From contig CAZEKB010000019.1 of assembly GCA_964512225.1 (NCBI GenBank), positions 13,477-77,476 on the forward strand: a DNA stretch of 64,000 nt, in the 5' to 3' direction. Shown one piece after another: positions 39,142-48,662 of the stretch. This stretch comes from CAZEKB01 sp964512225. GTDB taxonomy: Bacteria; Myxococcota_A; UBA796; UBA9615. Each line of letters opens with the position of its first letter. The first letter of the stretch is position 1. The notes under the pieces were generated by a model that worked only from the letters and a program-made list of their open reading frames with translations, searched no databases and was not told where the DNA came from. A program made the position numbers and the translations under genes.

Positions 39142-41982
39142 TTAGAAGCTGAACCGCACGCCGACTTCGAATCGGCGGGGCCTCTGATAGAAGACCGGGG
39201 TGGCGTAGACCGGGGAGCCGTTGCCGTATTCCAGGGCGTCGCCGTCGAACACGGCGGCCTCGGACGCGCCCGTGACCTCGAGGGAGTTCAGGACGTTGAA
39301 CATCTGCACGATGATGTCGATCTTCGTGCCCGCGATGGACAGCGCCAGGGCGGCCTTCAGGTCGAAGTCGAGGTACGCCGGGAGGCGCTCCTCCGTGCCG
39401 CGCTTGAACAGGTAGTTCGTATAGCCCTGCCGCCAGTGGTTGTACGAGAGGCGGTTCAGCGGGGTGCCCGACGCGAACTCGAAGGCGCCGCCGAGGCTGT
39501 ACCCCATGGTGAAGTTCTCGGCGATCTTCCACACGGCCGGGTTGTTGTAGGTGGCCGACAGCTTGACCACGTGCGGGCGGTCGAACCCGCCGAGGCCGTC
39601 CTCGACGTAGCGCTGAGTGGGGTTGTCGTAGTCGCCGGAGGTGCCGGGGCGGTCGTTCTGGTTCCGCGCCGAGGAGTTCGCCGTGAAGCGCGAGAAGGTG
39701 TAGCTCCCGAGCAGCGAGAAGTTGTCCGACAGCTGCTTGCGCACCAGCAGGGTGAGGCCGAAGTAGGTGCGGTTCACGTCCTGCGGCGTGCGGAGGCGGT
39801 ACACGTTGTCCGCGGTGCCGTTGCGGAAGCCGACCTGGTCGTCACCGGGCTCGTTCCAGAGCACGTTGACCTCGTCGTCCTCCCACAGGTTGTGGAAGCG
39901 GCGGTAGACGAACTGGACCTCGGCCCGCATGTCCCGGGCGATCTCGCGACGCACGGCGCCGAAGAACTCGTTGGTCCGGGCGACCACGAAGTCCGGGTGG
40001 GAGATGCTGCTCGCCGGCGTCGACGCCCGCGAGGACTGCTCCGACCAGCGCTGCTGCTCGTCGTCCCAGGGGTAGTACTCGAAGTTGAACGTGTCCTGGT
40101 TCAGCTGGCCCGAGAGCTCCAGGAGGCCCGGGTCGGCCACCTGCGCGAAGTTGAGGGCGATGCTGGTCTTGCCGTCGCGGAAGGGGTCCCAGGCGATGCC
40201 TGCTCCCCAGCTCAGCGCGTGGCTGTCGATGATGACGTCGCGGATGTTGTTCTCGAGGCGGGCCCGGAGGTACCGCACGCCGGCGTTGATCGTGAGGCCG
40301 CGGGTGGGGCTCCACGTGTCCTGCACGTAGGCGTTGAAGAGCATCCCGCGCTGGATCTGCCGGTCCTCGTTGACGATGACGAACCGACCCACGTTCTCGT
40401 AGGAGTCGAGGTCCGAGACCTCCTCGGGGCCCTCGATGATGCCGTCGCCGTTCTTGTCCACCGGGTTCTTCTGGATCAGCGTATTGCCCACGTAGCCGAA
40501 GTCGAACGCGCTCCAGATCGGGGATACGAGCACGCCCACGTCCAGGGTGTGCGAGCCGAGCGCCCGGTCGATGCTCACGCGCAGGTTGCTGCTGACCTCG
40601 AAGCGGTGGCGGCGGTTGTAGTTGTAGTTGCCCCAGGAGCCGTGGGTGAGCCCGCGGTTCGTCGAGGTGAGGCGCGGCGACTGCAGGTCGCGGCCCTGGT
40701 CGTCCGTCTCCGTGGTGCAGCGCCCGATCTCGTCGCGCTCGGTGCAGTCGCCCCAGAGCATCGGCTCCACGAAGATCGAGGAGTAGTTGTAGAAGACCGT
40801 CGTGTCGAGGACCGCGCGGCCGCCGAGGCGCGCCTCGTGGGAGAGGTTCACGGAGAAGCCGCCCTGGCGCCACAGCTGCTCGGCGTCCGGCACCGTGAAG
40901 ATCGACTGGTTGATGTTCTCGATCTTCGTGGGGTCGGCCCGGAAGGACAGCGTGAACTTGTTCCGGGCGAAGGGCTGGGCGGTGAGCTTCGCGAGGATGT
41001 AGTGGCTCGTCCACAGGCGCGGGACCAGCGGGAACTGGGCGAAGTCGCGGCCGATGTCGCTGCGGCCGCCGGGCAGGTTGCGCGTCCGCAGGAAGCGGTA
41101 GGACAGGTAGAACCAGAGGCGGTCCTTGACGATCGGGCCCCCGAGGGACGCGTTGGCCTCGAGCCGGAGGCTGTCCGACGGACGCAGGCTCACGTACTCG
41201 TTGCCGTCGCCCTGCAGGCGCGACGTGCGGGCGTAGAAGGAGAAGTCGCCCTCGAACGTATTGCCGCCGGACTTCGTGACGATGTTGATCGTGCCGCCGA
41301 GGCCCTGGTTGTACCGGGCGTCGTAGCCCGCGGTGATGACCTCCAGGTCTTCGATCGCGTCGAAGTTGAAGTTCATGGAGAAGGTGCCGGTGACCGGGTC
41401 CGTGGTCGTGGCGCCGTCCAGGTAGTACTGGTTGGACGTGGCCGCGCCGCCGTTGATGTTCGGGTTGCCGCCGCCGGTGACGCCGGGGAGCAGCTGGACG
41501 ACGTCCTGGAACGACCGCGCCGTGGGCAGGTCCTTGAGGAAGTCGTGGTTCAGGGTCTCGGACTGGATCGTCGACTCGGTGTCGACGACCGGCCGCGTGT
41601 CGATGACCTCGACGGTCTCACCGACCTCGGGAAGCTCCATGACGAGCTTCAGGGTCACCGTGCGCCCGAGGGCGACGACCAGGTTGTCGCGGATGATGGT
41701 CTTGAAGCCCTCCTTCTCCACGACCATGCGGTACTGCCCGGGGGGGAGCGCGATGAAGAGAAAGCCGCCGTCGTCGGAGGTGACGCCGTCGCGCTGGCCC
41801 TGGAGGTTGTCGCCCGTCACCGTCAGCTTGACCCCGCCGAGGGGGCTGTCCGCCTGGTCGACGATCTGGCCCTTGAGGGTGCCCGTGGTGCCCTGCGCGA
41901 AGGCCGTGCCCGCCACGAGGACGCCGAACGCGAGAACCGAAAAGAAGGTCAGGAACAAAGAGACTCGAAGCCGGGTTGCCAA
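39142..41982 (-). CDS. TonB-dependent receptor with N-terminal carboxypeptidase-like domain
   Basis: The protein has 946 aa. A TTG start at 41982 is chosen because GGAGGT lies five bases upstream and it directly begins the signal peptide (LATRLRVSLFLTFF, cut near TAFAQ). The carboxypeptidase-regulatory domain is about residues 28-115 (GTLKGQIVDQADSPLGGV). The plug has the DLEVITAGYDARYNQ and GGTINIVTKSGGNTF blocks, and the 22-strand barrel ends in RRFEVGVRFSF. No TonB box was assigned. This class, often called 'Cna-B or SusC-like receptor', imports large ligands across the outer membrane. An upstream ATG frame back to 42261 lacks a ribosome site and has no signal peptide at its N-terminus, so it was not used. 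Promoter elements lie at 42105-42134. Confidence 0.94.
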   Translation of the reverse strand: MATRLRVSLFLTFFSVLAFGVLVAGTAFAQGTTGTLKGQIVDQADSPLGGVKLTVTGDNLQGQRDGVTSDDGGFLFIALPPGQYRMVVEKEGFKTIIRDNLVVALGRTVTLKLVMELPEVGETVEVIDTRPVVDTESTIQSETLNHDFLKDLPTARSFQDVVQLLPGVTGGGNPNINGGAATSNQYYLDGATTTDPVTGTFSMNFNFDAIEDLEVITAGYDARYNQGLGGTINIVTKSGGNTFEGDFSFYARTSRLQGDGNEYVSLRPSDSLRLEANASLGGPIVKDRLWFYLSYRFLRTRNLPGGRSDIGRDFAQFPLVPRLWTSHYILAKLTAQPFARNKFTLSFRADPTKIENINQSIFTVPDAEQLWRQGGFSVNLSHEARLGGRAVLDTTVFYNYSSIFVEPMLWGDCTERDEIGRCTTETDDQGRDLQSPRLTSTNRGLTHGSWGNYNYNRRHRFEVSSNLRVSIDRALGSHTLDVGVLVSPIWSAFDFGYVGNTLIQKNPVDKNGDGIIEGPEEVSDLDSYENVGRFVIVNEDRQIQRGMLFNAYVQDTWSPTRGLTINAGVRYLRARLENNIRDVIIDSHALSWGAGIAWDPFRDGKTSIALNFAQVADPGLLELSGQLNQDTFNFEYYPWDDEQQRWSEQSSRASTPASSISHPDFVVARTNEFFGAVRREIARDMRAEVQFVYRRFHNLWEDDEVNVLWNEPGDDQVGFRNGTADNVYRLRTPQDVNRTYFGLTLLVRKQLSDNFSLLGSYTFSRFTANSSARNQNDRPGTSGDYDNPTQRYVEDGLGGFDRPHVVKLSATYNNPAVWKIAENFTMGYSLGGAFEFASGTPLNRLSYNHWRQGYTNYLFKRGTEERLPAYLDFDLKAALALSIAGTKIDIIVQMFNVLNSLEVTGASEAAVFDGDALEYGNGSPVYATPVFYQRPRRFEVGVRFSF

Positions 41983-42104
41983 AGGGCACCTCCAGAGGAC
42001 TCTGCAGCTTCGGCCCCCCCTCGGGGACCCCCGCGTCACGTTCGCTCCGCCGCTGCTCCCCTTTTGGAGCGTGCGACGCGCGCGCGGGATGCAAAGTCGG
42101 GCGA

Positions 42105-42134
42105 CTTGTACCAGCGGCCCGAAGCCGAGGTCAA
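42105..42134 (-). promoter_or_regulatory. candidate sigma70-type promoter of the TonB receptor
   Basis: On the minus strand TTGACC (42129-42134) is followed, after an 18-bp spacer, by TACAAG (42105-42110). The -35 matches 5 of 6 and the -10 matches 4 of 6 consensus bases. Transcription would start near 42098 and leave a leader of about 115 nt before the TTG codon. Confidence 0.45.
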
Positions 42135-42238
42135 GACGCGACAAACGCCCTACCGGACCGCGATTTCGTGGGATTCTCCCCACCCCGTCGCGGGGGACGG
42201 TTCGGGAGCGCCCGGGCGTTCGGATCGAGGCCCGCGGC

Positions 42239-42268
42239 TTGACAAGAACCTGACCGGTCACTTACAGA
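42239..42268 (+). promoter_or_regulatory. candidate promoter of the zinc-ribbon/mreB genes
   Basis: A perfect TTGACA (42239-42244) is followed after 18 bp by TACAGA (42263-42268), a 3 of 6 match to the -10. A 17-bp spacing gives TTACAG, which is no better. The -35 is convincing, the -10 less so. Distance to the TTG start is about 70 bp. Confidence 0.4.
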
Positions 42269-42337
42269 ATGCCGTCGCTCTCGCCCGTAGAGTCGGAGCG
42301 CGCGCGCCCTCCCCGGCGCCAGACCCCAGGAGCCGCT

Positions 42338-42871
42338 TTGTCCCAGCCGATGCGTGACTGTCCTTTCTGCCACAACGAAGTCCCCGTCGGGGCGTCGCGG
42401 TGCAAGCACTGCTTCAACGGACTGACGGTCGGCGAGGACGGCGCCAAGGGGAGCCCGGTGTTCGGCCTGGTGGTCCTGCTGCTCGTATTCGTCGCGGCGG
42501 GCGGCTGGTCCGTGAGCTCCCTGTACGACCAGGAGCAGCTGGGCAACGTGACGATCGACCCCTCGGGCGAGCGCATCGTCCTCGTGTACACCGGCATCGA
42601 GAAAGAGCCGACGACGCGTCAGCTCGAGTTCGAGAAGCTGTCGGGCGTGGAGATGCACGCGGGCGACTACATGTTCGGCGGCAGCCACTGGGAGGTCTAC
42701 GTCATCACCTCCGAGGGCGAGCGGGTGCTCGTGAACAAGAGCCAGGCCGCGACCCTCGAGGAGTACGCGCGGACCGTCAGCAAGCACACGGGCAAGCAGC
42801 TGACGATCATCAACAACATCAAGGCCGGCCGCGACACCTTCGGCCTCAACGAAGAAGACAAGCCCCGCTGA
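42338..42871 (+). CDS. zinc-ribbon, single-pass membrane protein
   Basis: The protein has 177 aa. A TTG start at 42338 is supported by AGGAG (42328-42332) five bases upstream. The next ATG (42350) would sit 17 bases from that site. The N-terminus carries a zinc-ribbon CPFC...CKHC (residues 7-25). It is followed by one membrane span (PVFGLVVLLLVFVAAGGW, about residues 41-58) and a soluble domain of about 115 residues of mixed alpha/beta character. The zinc ribbon should be cytoplasmic if the protein is oriented N-in. It lies 48 bp before mreB on the same strand, so a shared transcript is likely, but the role is unknown. Confidence 0.72.
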   Translation: MSQPMRDCPFCHNEVPVGASRCKHCFNGLTVGEDGAKGSPVFGLVVLLLVFVAAGGWSVSSLYDQEQLGNVTIDPSGERIVLVYTGIEKEPTTRQLEFEKLSGVEMHAGDYMFGGSHWEVYVITSEGERVLVNKSQAATLEEYARTVSKHTGKQLTIINNIKAGRDTFGLNEEDKPR

Positions 42872-42919
42872 CCCCGGCGGGCCCGCGACTTCGGGCACAC
42901 TCCCCCCTGCGGGAGGACC

Positions 42920-43957
<1,038 letters not shown>

Positions 43958-43960
43958 CCG

Positions 43961-44362
43961 CTACTTCAGGATCACGCGGCAGTTGAGCTCGTCGATGGGG
44001 CCCTTGCCCTCGATGCCGCGGTCGCTCTGGTCGACCTGGCTCGAGATCGTGCCCGTGAGGCGACCCTGGCCGCCGCCGCAGACCTGCAGGAGGGGGAGCC
44101 AGCGCGCGCCGTTCGGGTCCGTCCACTCGAAGTCGACCTTGTCGCCGCCGTACGCCGACGCGCGACCGGTGACCTCGAGGACGACCGTGGCGGCCACGAG
44201 CTCCTCACCGGACATGTACGCCGGCGTGTACTCGACCTTGTAGTCCTTCGCCCAGAACTTGATGGTGGCCTTTCCGGCTTCCGCGTCGGACGCCCCGGAC
44301 AGGGACAGGCCGGCCACGGCGGCGACGGTGAACAAGATGAGGGCAAGGCGGCGGAACTGCAT
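43961..44362 (-). CDS. secreted protein of unknown function
   Basis: The protein has 133 aa. A signal peptide (MQFRRLALILFTVAAVAG, cut near ASDAEAG) is followed by a compact beta-rich domain of about 100 residues with two cysteines (LLQVCGGG and LNCRVILK) that could pair. The strand pattern (GKATIKFWAKDYKVEY, VAATVVLEVTGRA, DFEWTDPNGARW) suggests an immunoglobulin-like or small beta-sandwich fold. It is convergent with mreB and lies downstream of ftsZ on the same strand, 131 bp after its stop codon. No function can be assigned. Confidence 0.7.
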   Translation of the reverse strand: MQFRRLALILFTVAAVAGLSLSGASDAEAGKATIKFWAKDYKVEYTPAYMSGEELVAATVVLEVTGRASAYGGDKVDFEWTDPNGARWLPLLQVCGGGQGRLTGTISSQVDQSDRGIEGKGPIDELNCRVILK

Positions 44363-44493
44363 CGATGGTCTCCCCGAAAAGGCTCGTTGGCGCTCCTGGA
44401 AGCGCGGTCGCGGGGGTGTAGCACGCCCTCCGCGCGGGATTCAAGGGAGTAGGACCGGGTCGGGGCCGAGAAGGGTCAGCGCAGGCGGCGACG

Positions 44494-45756
44494 TCAGTCC
44501 GCGAGCTTCCGCACGAACGTCGGCTTCTCCAGGTGGGAGAGGTCCTCGTCGATCTGGGTCTGGAAGACCTCTCGCGAGTTGCGCTCCAGGAGGGGCACGC
44601 TGCCGTTTCGGGCCTCGAGGTTCTGCCGCACCGACGGGGGCAGGTCGTAATCGACGGCGGGCATCGTCGCCCACGGAGTGACGGGCGTCGCGCCGCCTCG
44701 GTCCACCTTCAGGAGCCGGTTGAGCTCGGGGCGGGCGGGCTCGAGGAACGGCCGCTCGGGCTCCTCCTCGGCGGGCTCGAAGTTCGTGGCGATGACGGTC
44801 ACGCGGACCTCGTCGCCGATCGTGTCGTCGACGACCCAGCCGAAGATGATCTCGGCGTCCTCGTGGGCCTCCTCCTGGATCAGCCGCATCGCCTCATTGA
44901 GCTCGTGCAGGCGCAGCGCGGCGTCGCTCGTGACGTTGACGAGGATGCCCTTGGCGCCGGTGATCGAGATCTCTTCGAGCAGCGGCGAGCTCACCGCCCG
45001 CTGGGCCGCCTCGACGGCCTTCAGCGAGCCCGTGGACGAACCCACGCCCATGAGCGCCATCCCCTGCCCCGCCATGATCGTGCGCACGTCGGCGAAGTCG
45101 GCGTTGATGATCCCCTTGACCGTGATCAGCTCGACGATCCCGCGGACGGCGTCGAGCAGGACCTTGTCGGCCCCCTTGAAGGCGTCGAGGGTGGTCATGT
45201 CGTCGCCCGCGACGGCGAGCAGCCGGTCGTTGGGGATGACGATGAGCGTGTCCACGACGGCCTCGAGCGCTTCCAGCCCGCCCGTGGCCGACTTGCGGCG
45301 CTTGCGGCCCTCGAACGTGAACGGCCGGGTGACTACGGCCACCGTGAGCGCGCCCATCTCCTTGGCGACCTCGGCGATGACCGGCGCGGCGCCGGTGCCG
45401 GTGCCGCCGCCCATGCCCGCCGTGATGAAGACCATGTCGGCGCCCTCGAGCGCCTCGGCGATCTGCTCGCGGCTCTCGAGGGCCGCGTGACGCCCGACCT
45501 CCGGACGAGCGCCCGCGCCGAGACCCCGCGTGAGGGCCTCGCCGATGGGGAGCGTCGTCTGGGCCTTGCTGCTGAGCAGGGCCTGCTGGTCGGTGTTCGC
45601 GGCGACGAACTGCACGTTCTTCAGCCCCGCCGCCACCATCGTATTGACGGCGTTGCCGCCGCCCCCGCCGACGCCGATCACGCGGATGTTGATCGGGCCG
45701 ATGGTCTCCTCTTCTTCGAGGGAGACCGCCGCGAATCGAATGCTGCCCTGCGTCAT
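44494..45756 (-). CDS. ftsZ: cell division GTPase FtsZ
   Basis: This 420-aa tubulin homologue forms the division ring. It has the N-terminal RVIGVGGGGGNAVN, the tubulin signature GMGGGTGTGAAPVIAE, and the T7 loop ending NADFADVRTIM with the catalytic Asp. A variable linker (about residues 330-400) leads to LEKPTFVRKLAD, the C-terminal peptide that binds FtsA. GAGGAG precedes the ATG. ftsA ends 22 bp upstream. It closes the dcw cluster. Confidence 0.98.
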   Translation of the reverse strand: MTQGSIRFAAVSLEEEETIGPINIRVIGVGGGGGNAVNTMVAAGLKNVQFVAANTDQQALLSSKAQTTLPIGEALTRGLGAGARPEVGRHAALESREQIAEALEGADMVFITAGMGGGTGTGAAPVIAEVAKEMGALTVAVVTRPFTFEGRKRRKSATGGLEALEAVVDTLIVIPNDRLLAVAGDDMTTLDAFKGADKVLLDAVRGIVELITVKGIINADFADVRTIMAGQGMALMGVGSSTGSLKAVEAAQRAVSSPLLEEISITGAKGILVNVTSDAALRLHELNEAMRLIQEEAHEDAEIIFGWVVDDTIGDEVRVTVIATNFEPAEEEPERPFLEPARPELNRLLKVDRGGATPVTPWATMPAVDYDLPPSVRQNLEARNGSVPLLERNSREVFQTQIDEDLSHLEKPTFVRKLAD

Positions 45757-45778
45757 CTTCCGCTCCTCGTCGGCCCGC

Positions 45779-47017
45779 CTAGAAGGCGAGGCCGAGCCAC
45801 TCCGTCATGCGGGTCTTCACCCGCTGGTACACCGTCTCCGTCGGTCGCCGGAAGCGCACCTCGGTGCGGTCGGAGTCGAGTCCGAACCGCACGAGGCCGA
45901 CGCCCGTGGCGTAGACCGGCGAATCCACAACGTCCGCCAACCCCCCGATGTCCCGCGGCCGCCCGATGCGGGCCGACATCCCGAACACGCGCTCGGCGAG
46001 CTCGGTCATGCCCGGCAGCAGCGTCGTGCCCCCGGTGAGGACGATGCCCGCGGGGAGCAGGTCCTCGTAGCCGCTGCGCTCGAGCTCCTGCCGCGCGAGG
46101 CTGAACATCTCCTCCATGCGCGGCTCGATGATCTCGGCGAGCATGCGGCGCGACGTGTTGTTCACCCGGTCGCCGCCCACGTGCGGGACCTCGAACGTCT
46201 CGTTCGCCTCCACCAGGTCGCGCAGCACGCAGCCGTGCTCGGCCTTGATCTGCTCGGCCACCTTGAGCGGGGCCCGCAGCCCGTAGGCGATGTCGGACGT
46301 CACGTGCGACCCGCCGATCGCGAGGTTGCTCGTGTGCTGGATCGCGCCGTGGACGTAGATCGCGATGTCCGTCGTGCCGCCGCCCACGTCCATGACCATC
46401 ACGCCCAGGTCCTTCTCGTCCTGGGTGAGGACGGCCGCCGAGCTCGCGAGCTGCTCGAGCACGATCTCGGCGACGTTCAGGCCGGTGCGGTTGCAGCAGT
46501 GGACGATGTTCTGCGCGGCGGTGACGGCCGCGGTCACGAGGTGGACCTTCGCCGCGAGCCGCACCCCGGACATGCCGCGGGGGTCCTCGATGCCGTCCTG
46601 ATCGTCGACCAGGAACTCCTGGGGGATCACGTGGATCACCTCGCGGTCCATGGGGATGGCCACGGCCTGGGCGCCCTCGAGCACCTTCTCCACGTCGCCC
46701 GCGCCCACGTGGCCCGTCTTGATCGGGGCCATGCCCTGGGAGTTCAGGGAGCGGATGTGCCCCGCGCCGATCCCGGCGTACACCGTGCCGATCTCCACGC
46801 CCGCCATCATCTCGGCCTCTTCGATGGCCGCCGCGATCGAGCGCACCGTGTCCTCGATGTTGATGACCACGCCCTTGCGCAGCCCCTTCATCGGGTGGTT
46901 GCCGATGCCGACGACGTCGATGCCGCCGTGCGCGTTGCGCTCGCCCACGACGCACGCCACCTTGCTCGTGCCGATGTCGAGGCCGCAGACGATCGCGTCT
47001 CGGGAGCCGTTCCTCAT
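45779..47017 (-). CDS. ftsA: cell division protein FtsA
   Basis: This 412-aa actin-family protein tethers FtsZ to the membrane. It shows CGLDIGTSKVACVVGE (phosphate-1), MVMDVGGGTTDIAIY (phosphate-2) and IVLTGGTTLLPG (adenosine motif). The C-terminal helix VKTRMTEWLGLAF is the amphipathic membrane-targeting segment. The SHS2-like 1C domain is in place (about residues 85-165). It begins 4 bp after the ftsQ stop. Confidence 0.98.
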   Translation of the reverse strand: MRNGSRDAIVCGLDIGTSKVACVVGERNAHGGIDVVGIGNHPMKGLRKGVVINIEDTVRSIAAAIEEAEMMAGVEIGTVYAGIGAGHIRSLNSQGMAPIKTGHVGAGDVEKVLEGAQAVAIPMDREVIHVIPQEFLVDDQDGIEDPRGMSGVRLAAKVHLVTAAVTAAQNIVHCCNRTGLNVAEIVLEQLASSAAVLTQDEKDLGVMVMDVGGGTTDIAIYVHGAIQHTSNLAIGGSHVTSDIAYGLRAPLKVAEQIKAEHGCVLRDLVEANETFEVPHVGGDRVNNTSRRMLAEIIEPRMEEMFSLARQELERSGYEDLLPAGIVLTGGTTLLPGMTELAERVFGMSARIGRPRDIGGLADVVDSPVYATGVGLVRFGLDSDRTEVRFRRPTETVYQRVKTRMTEWLGLAF

Positions 47018-47021
47018 CGAA

Positions 47022-48413
47022 TCAGCCCTCCTCCGCCGACAGGGACCGGCGGATCCGCTCGAGGTGCATGGACCGGTCGGCGGCGGGCACGGGCTGCGCC
47101 TCCACCGCGCGGACGACCGTGCGCTTCGCGTTCTTCGTCTTCTTCGGGACCACGACCAGCCGGTCGCGCAGGCCCACGTCGATCGAGGCGATGGCCGTCA
47201 GCGGCAGGCCCCCCCGGGCGATGGCGCGCTCGAGGCGGCCGAGGCGGGCGCCGAAGTCCTGGCGACCGAGCCGCACGGGGAGGCCGGAGCGGGTGGTGAT
47301 CGACCAGCCGTCGTCGCCCTCCCAGCGGATCTCCGACACCGTGGGCCGACTGACCGGCCCCGACGCCGACAGGGAGTGCAGCACGTCCAGAGCTCCGAGC
47401 AGGGCCCGGCGGGCGTCGTCGGAGTCGACGGATGCGAACCGCTCCATGCCCGTCAGGACGGGCAGATCGGCCGGGTCGCCGGCGTGCAGGCCCTTGAACG
47501 CGACCCCCTCGTCGTCCACGAGCTGGAGGCCGTCGTGGGAGAGGATCAGCGCGGGTCGGTGCTCCACGACCTGGACGCGGACCGCCCGCTCGCGGAGGTC
47601 GTTCACGACCGTCGCCTCGGCGACCCAGGGCAGGGCCTCGACGGCCGTCGCGGCGCCCTGCAGGTCGAGCTGGAGGAGCGGGTCGCCGGGGGCGAGCCCG
47701 ACCTGCTCGAGCAGCACGCCCTCGGGCGTCCGGGACGCGCCCTGGACGTGCACGGCGCGCACGACCATGCGGTCGGACTGCGCCACGGCCTCCAGGGTCC
47801 CGTGCCCCGCGATGAACAGCCCGACGACGACGGCCGCGCCGATGACGCCCACGCCCGCGGCGTCCAACCCGCGCTCGAGGGGGCGGTCCTCGTCGAGGCG
47901 GCTGAGCATGCGCTCCACGCCCCCGCGGACCGCGCCCGCGCCGCCGGTGATGTCGGCGAGCAGCTCGTCGCGGCTGGGGAAGCCGTCCTGCATGTCCGCC
48001 ACCTCTTCGCGGAGGAAGTGGGCGGAGAGGACGGCGGTGTCCCAGAGCCGACCGGTGCGGGTCTCGGGGTCGCGCGACGCCATGCGCAGGCGCCGCGCGC
48101 CGGACTCGATCCGGGCGGGGAGGGCCCGCACGCGGGCCACGAAGTCCCGGGGACGGAGCAGGAGGAAGGCGATCTGCAGCGGCAGGAGCACCACGACGGC
48201 GAGCCCCCGGCCGAACCCCGCGAGGGCGTTGGCGACCCGCGAGCCGCGGTCGGGGCGGGTGCGCTTCCGGATCGAGACCGCGTCCCGTCGGGCCCCGCGA
48301 TCCGGGCGACGTCGCTCGTCCGGGTCCCCGCGCAGGCGCGCCTCGAGCCGCCGCCGCCCGAGTCGACGGTTCCCGATCTCACGACGGATCGACTGTTGGT
48401 CCAGGACACCCAT
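47022..48413 (-). CDS. ftsQ: cell division protein FtsQ with long N-terminal extension
   Basis: The protein has 463 aa, against about 280 for typical FtsQ. The start at 48413 lies downstream of the promoter at 48463-48491, with only a weak ribosome site. The order is a basic N-terminus (about residues 1-60), a first hydrophobic segment (GRGLAVVVLLPLQIAFLLL, about 70-90) and a charged stretch. The main transmembrane span (GVGVIGAAVVVGLFIAG, about 195-212) follows, then the POTRA domain (about 220-290: VRAVHVQGASRTPEGVLL) and the FtsQ beta-domain (VNDLRERAVRVQVVEHRPAL and LVDDEGVAFKG). The last two segments are diagnostic. The second membrane segment and about 190 extra residues are unusual. 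It would connect cytoplasmic and periplasmic halves of the divisome. Confidence 0.9.
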   Translation of the reverse strand: MGVLDQQSIRREIGNRRLGRRRLEARLRGDPDERRRPDRGARRDAVSIRKRTRPDRGSRVANALAGFGRGLAVVVLLPLQIAFLLLRPRDFVARVRALPARIESGARRLRMASRDPETRTGRLWDTAVLSAHFLREEVADMQDGFPSRDELLADITGGAGAVRGGVERMLSRLDEDRPLERGLDAAGVGVIGAAVVVGLFIAGHGTLEAVAQSDRMVVRAVHVQGASRTPEGVLLEQVGLAPGDPLLQLDLQGAATAVEALPWVAEATVVNDLRERAVRVQVVEHRPALILSHDGLQLVDDEGVAFKGLHAGDPADLPVLTGMERFASVDSDDARRALLGALDVLHSLSASGPVSRPTVSEIRWEGDDGWSITTRSGLPVRLGRQDFGARLGRLERAIARGGLPLTAIASIDVGLRDRLVVVPKKTKNAKRTVVRAVEAQPVPAADRSMHLERIRRSLSAEEG

Positions 48414-48462
48414 GAGGACAGCTCTCGCGTGTGCGGGTGCGCTGGGGGTCACCCACCAGACA

Positions 48463-48491
48463 ATCATGGTAAACCGCGCCAAGGGTGTCAA
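48463..48491 (-). promoter_or_regulatory. sigma70-type promoter for ftsQAZ
   Basis: On the minus strand a perfect TTGACA (48486-48491) is followed, after 17 bp, by CATGAT (48463-48468), a 4 of 6 match to the -10. It lies in the only conspicuously AT-richer stretch of the cluster. Transcription would start near 48455, about 40 nt before the ftsQ ATG. Confidence 0.6.
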
Positions 48492-48510
48492 TGAAGAGAA
48501 ACTGTATTCT

Positions 48511-48626
48511 TTGCAGTGAGTTACCTGTGTTCTGCAAGTGAACGATCCCGACGGATCGGACGCAGCACCCCGAAGAGGCTTCCCACGACGTCGGCGTGAT
48601 CCGCGCAAGTTCCTGTAATTACTTGC
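48511..48626. promoter_or_regulatory. two inverted repeats upstream of the ftsQ promoter
   Basis: TTGCAG (48511-48516) and CTGCAA (48532-48537) form a dyad with a 15-bp spacer. GCAAGT (48605-48610) and ACTTGC (48621-48626) form a second dyad with a 10-bp spacer. A further GCAAGT lies at 48534-48539. They sit 20-135 bp upstream of the -35 and could be binding sites for a regulator, but no known operator is recognised. Confidence 0.35.
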
Positions 48627-48662
48627 CTTTATCCGAGTGAACGACGAACCTGCGAGGGAGCG

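Larger units (their letters stand above)
41983..42337. other. divergent intergenic region, receptor and zinc-ribbon genes
   Basis: About 355 bp separate the receptor start (minus) from the zinc-ribbon gene (plus). It holds a candidate promoter for each direction and a receptor 5' leader of about 115 nt. I see no supported gene and no clear riboswitch; the leader has short GC-rich self-complementary runs only. Confidence 0.6.

Noticed and set aside
41983..42261. N-terminal extension of the TonB receptor back to an ATG at 42261
   Set aside because: It would place about 90 residues before the signal peptide and cross the candidate promoter; the TTG at 41982 has a strong ribosome site.
35521..42357. 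A long plus-strand open frame of about 2,280 codons antisense to SppA, the MopE-like protein and the TonB receptor
   Set aside because: Val/Arg/Glu/Asp-biased low-complexity translation with no motif; the minus-strand genes have complete family motifs.
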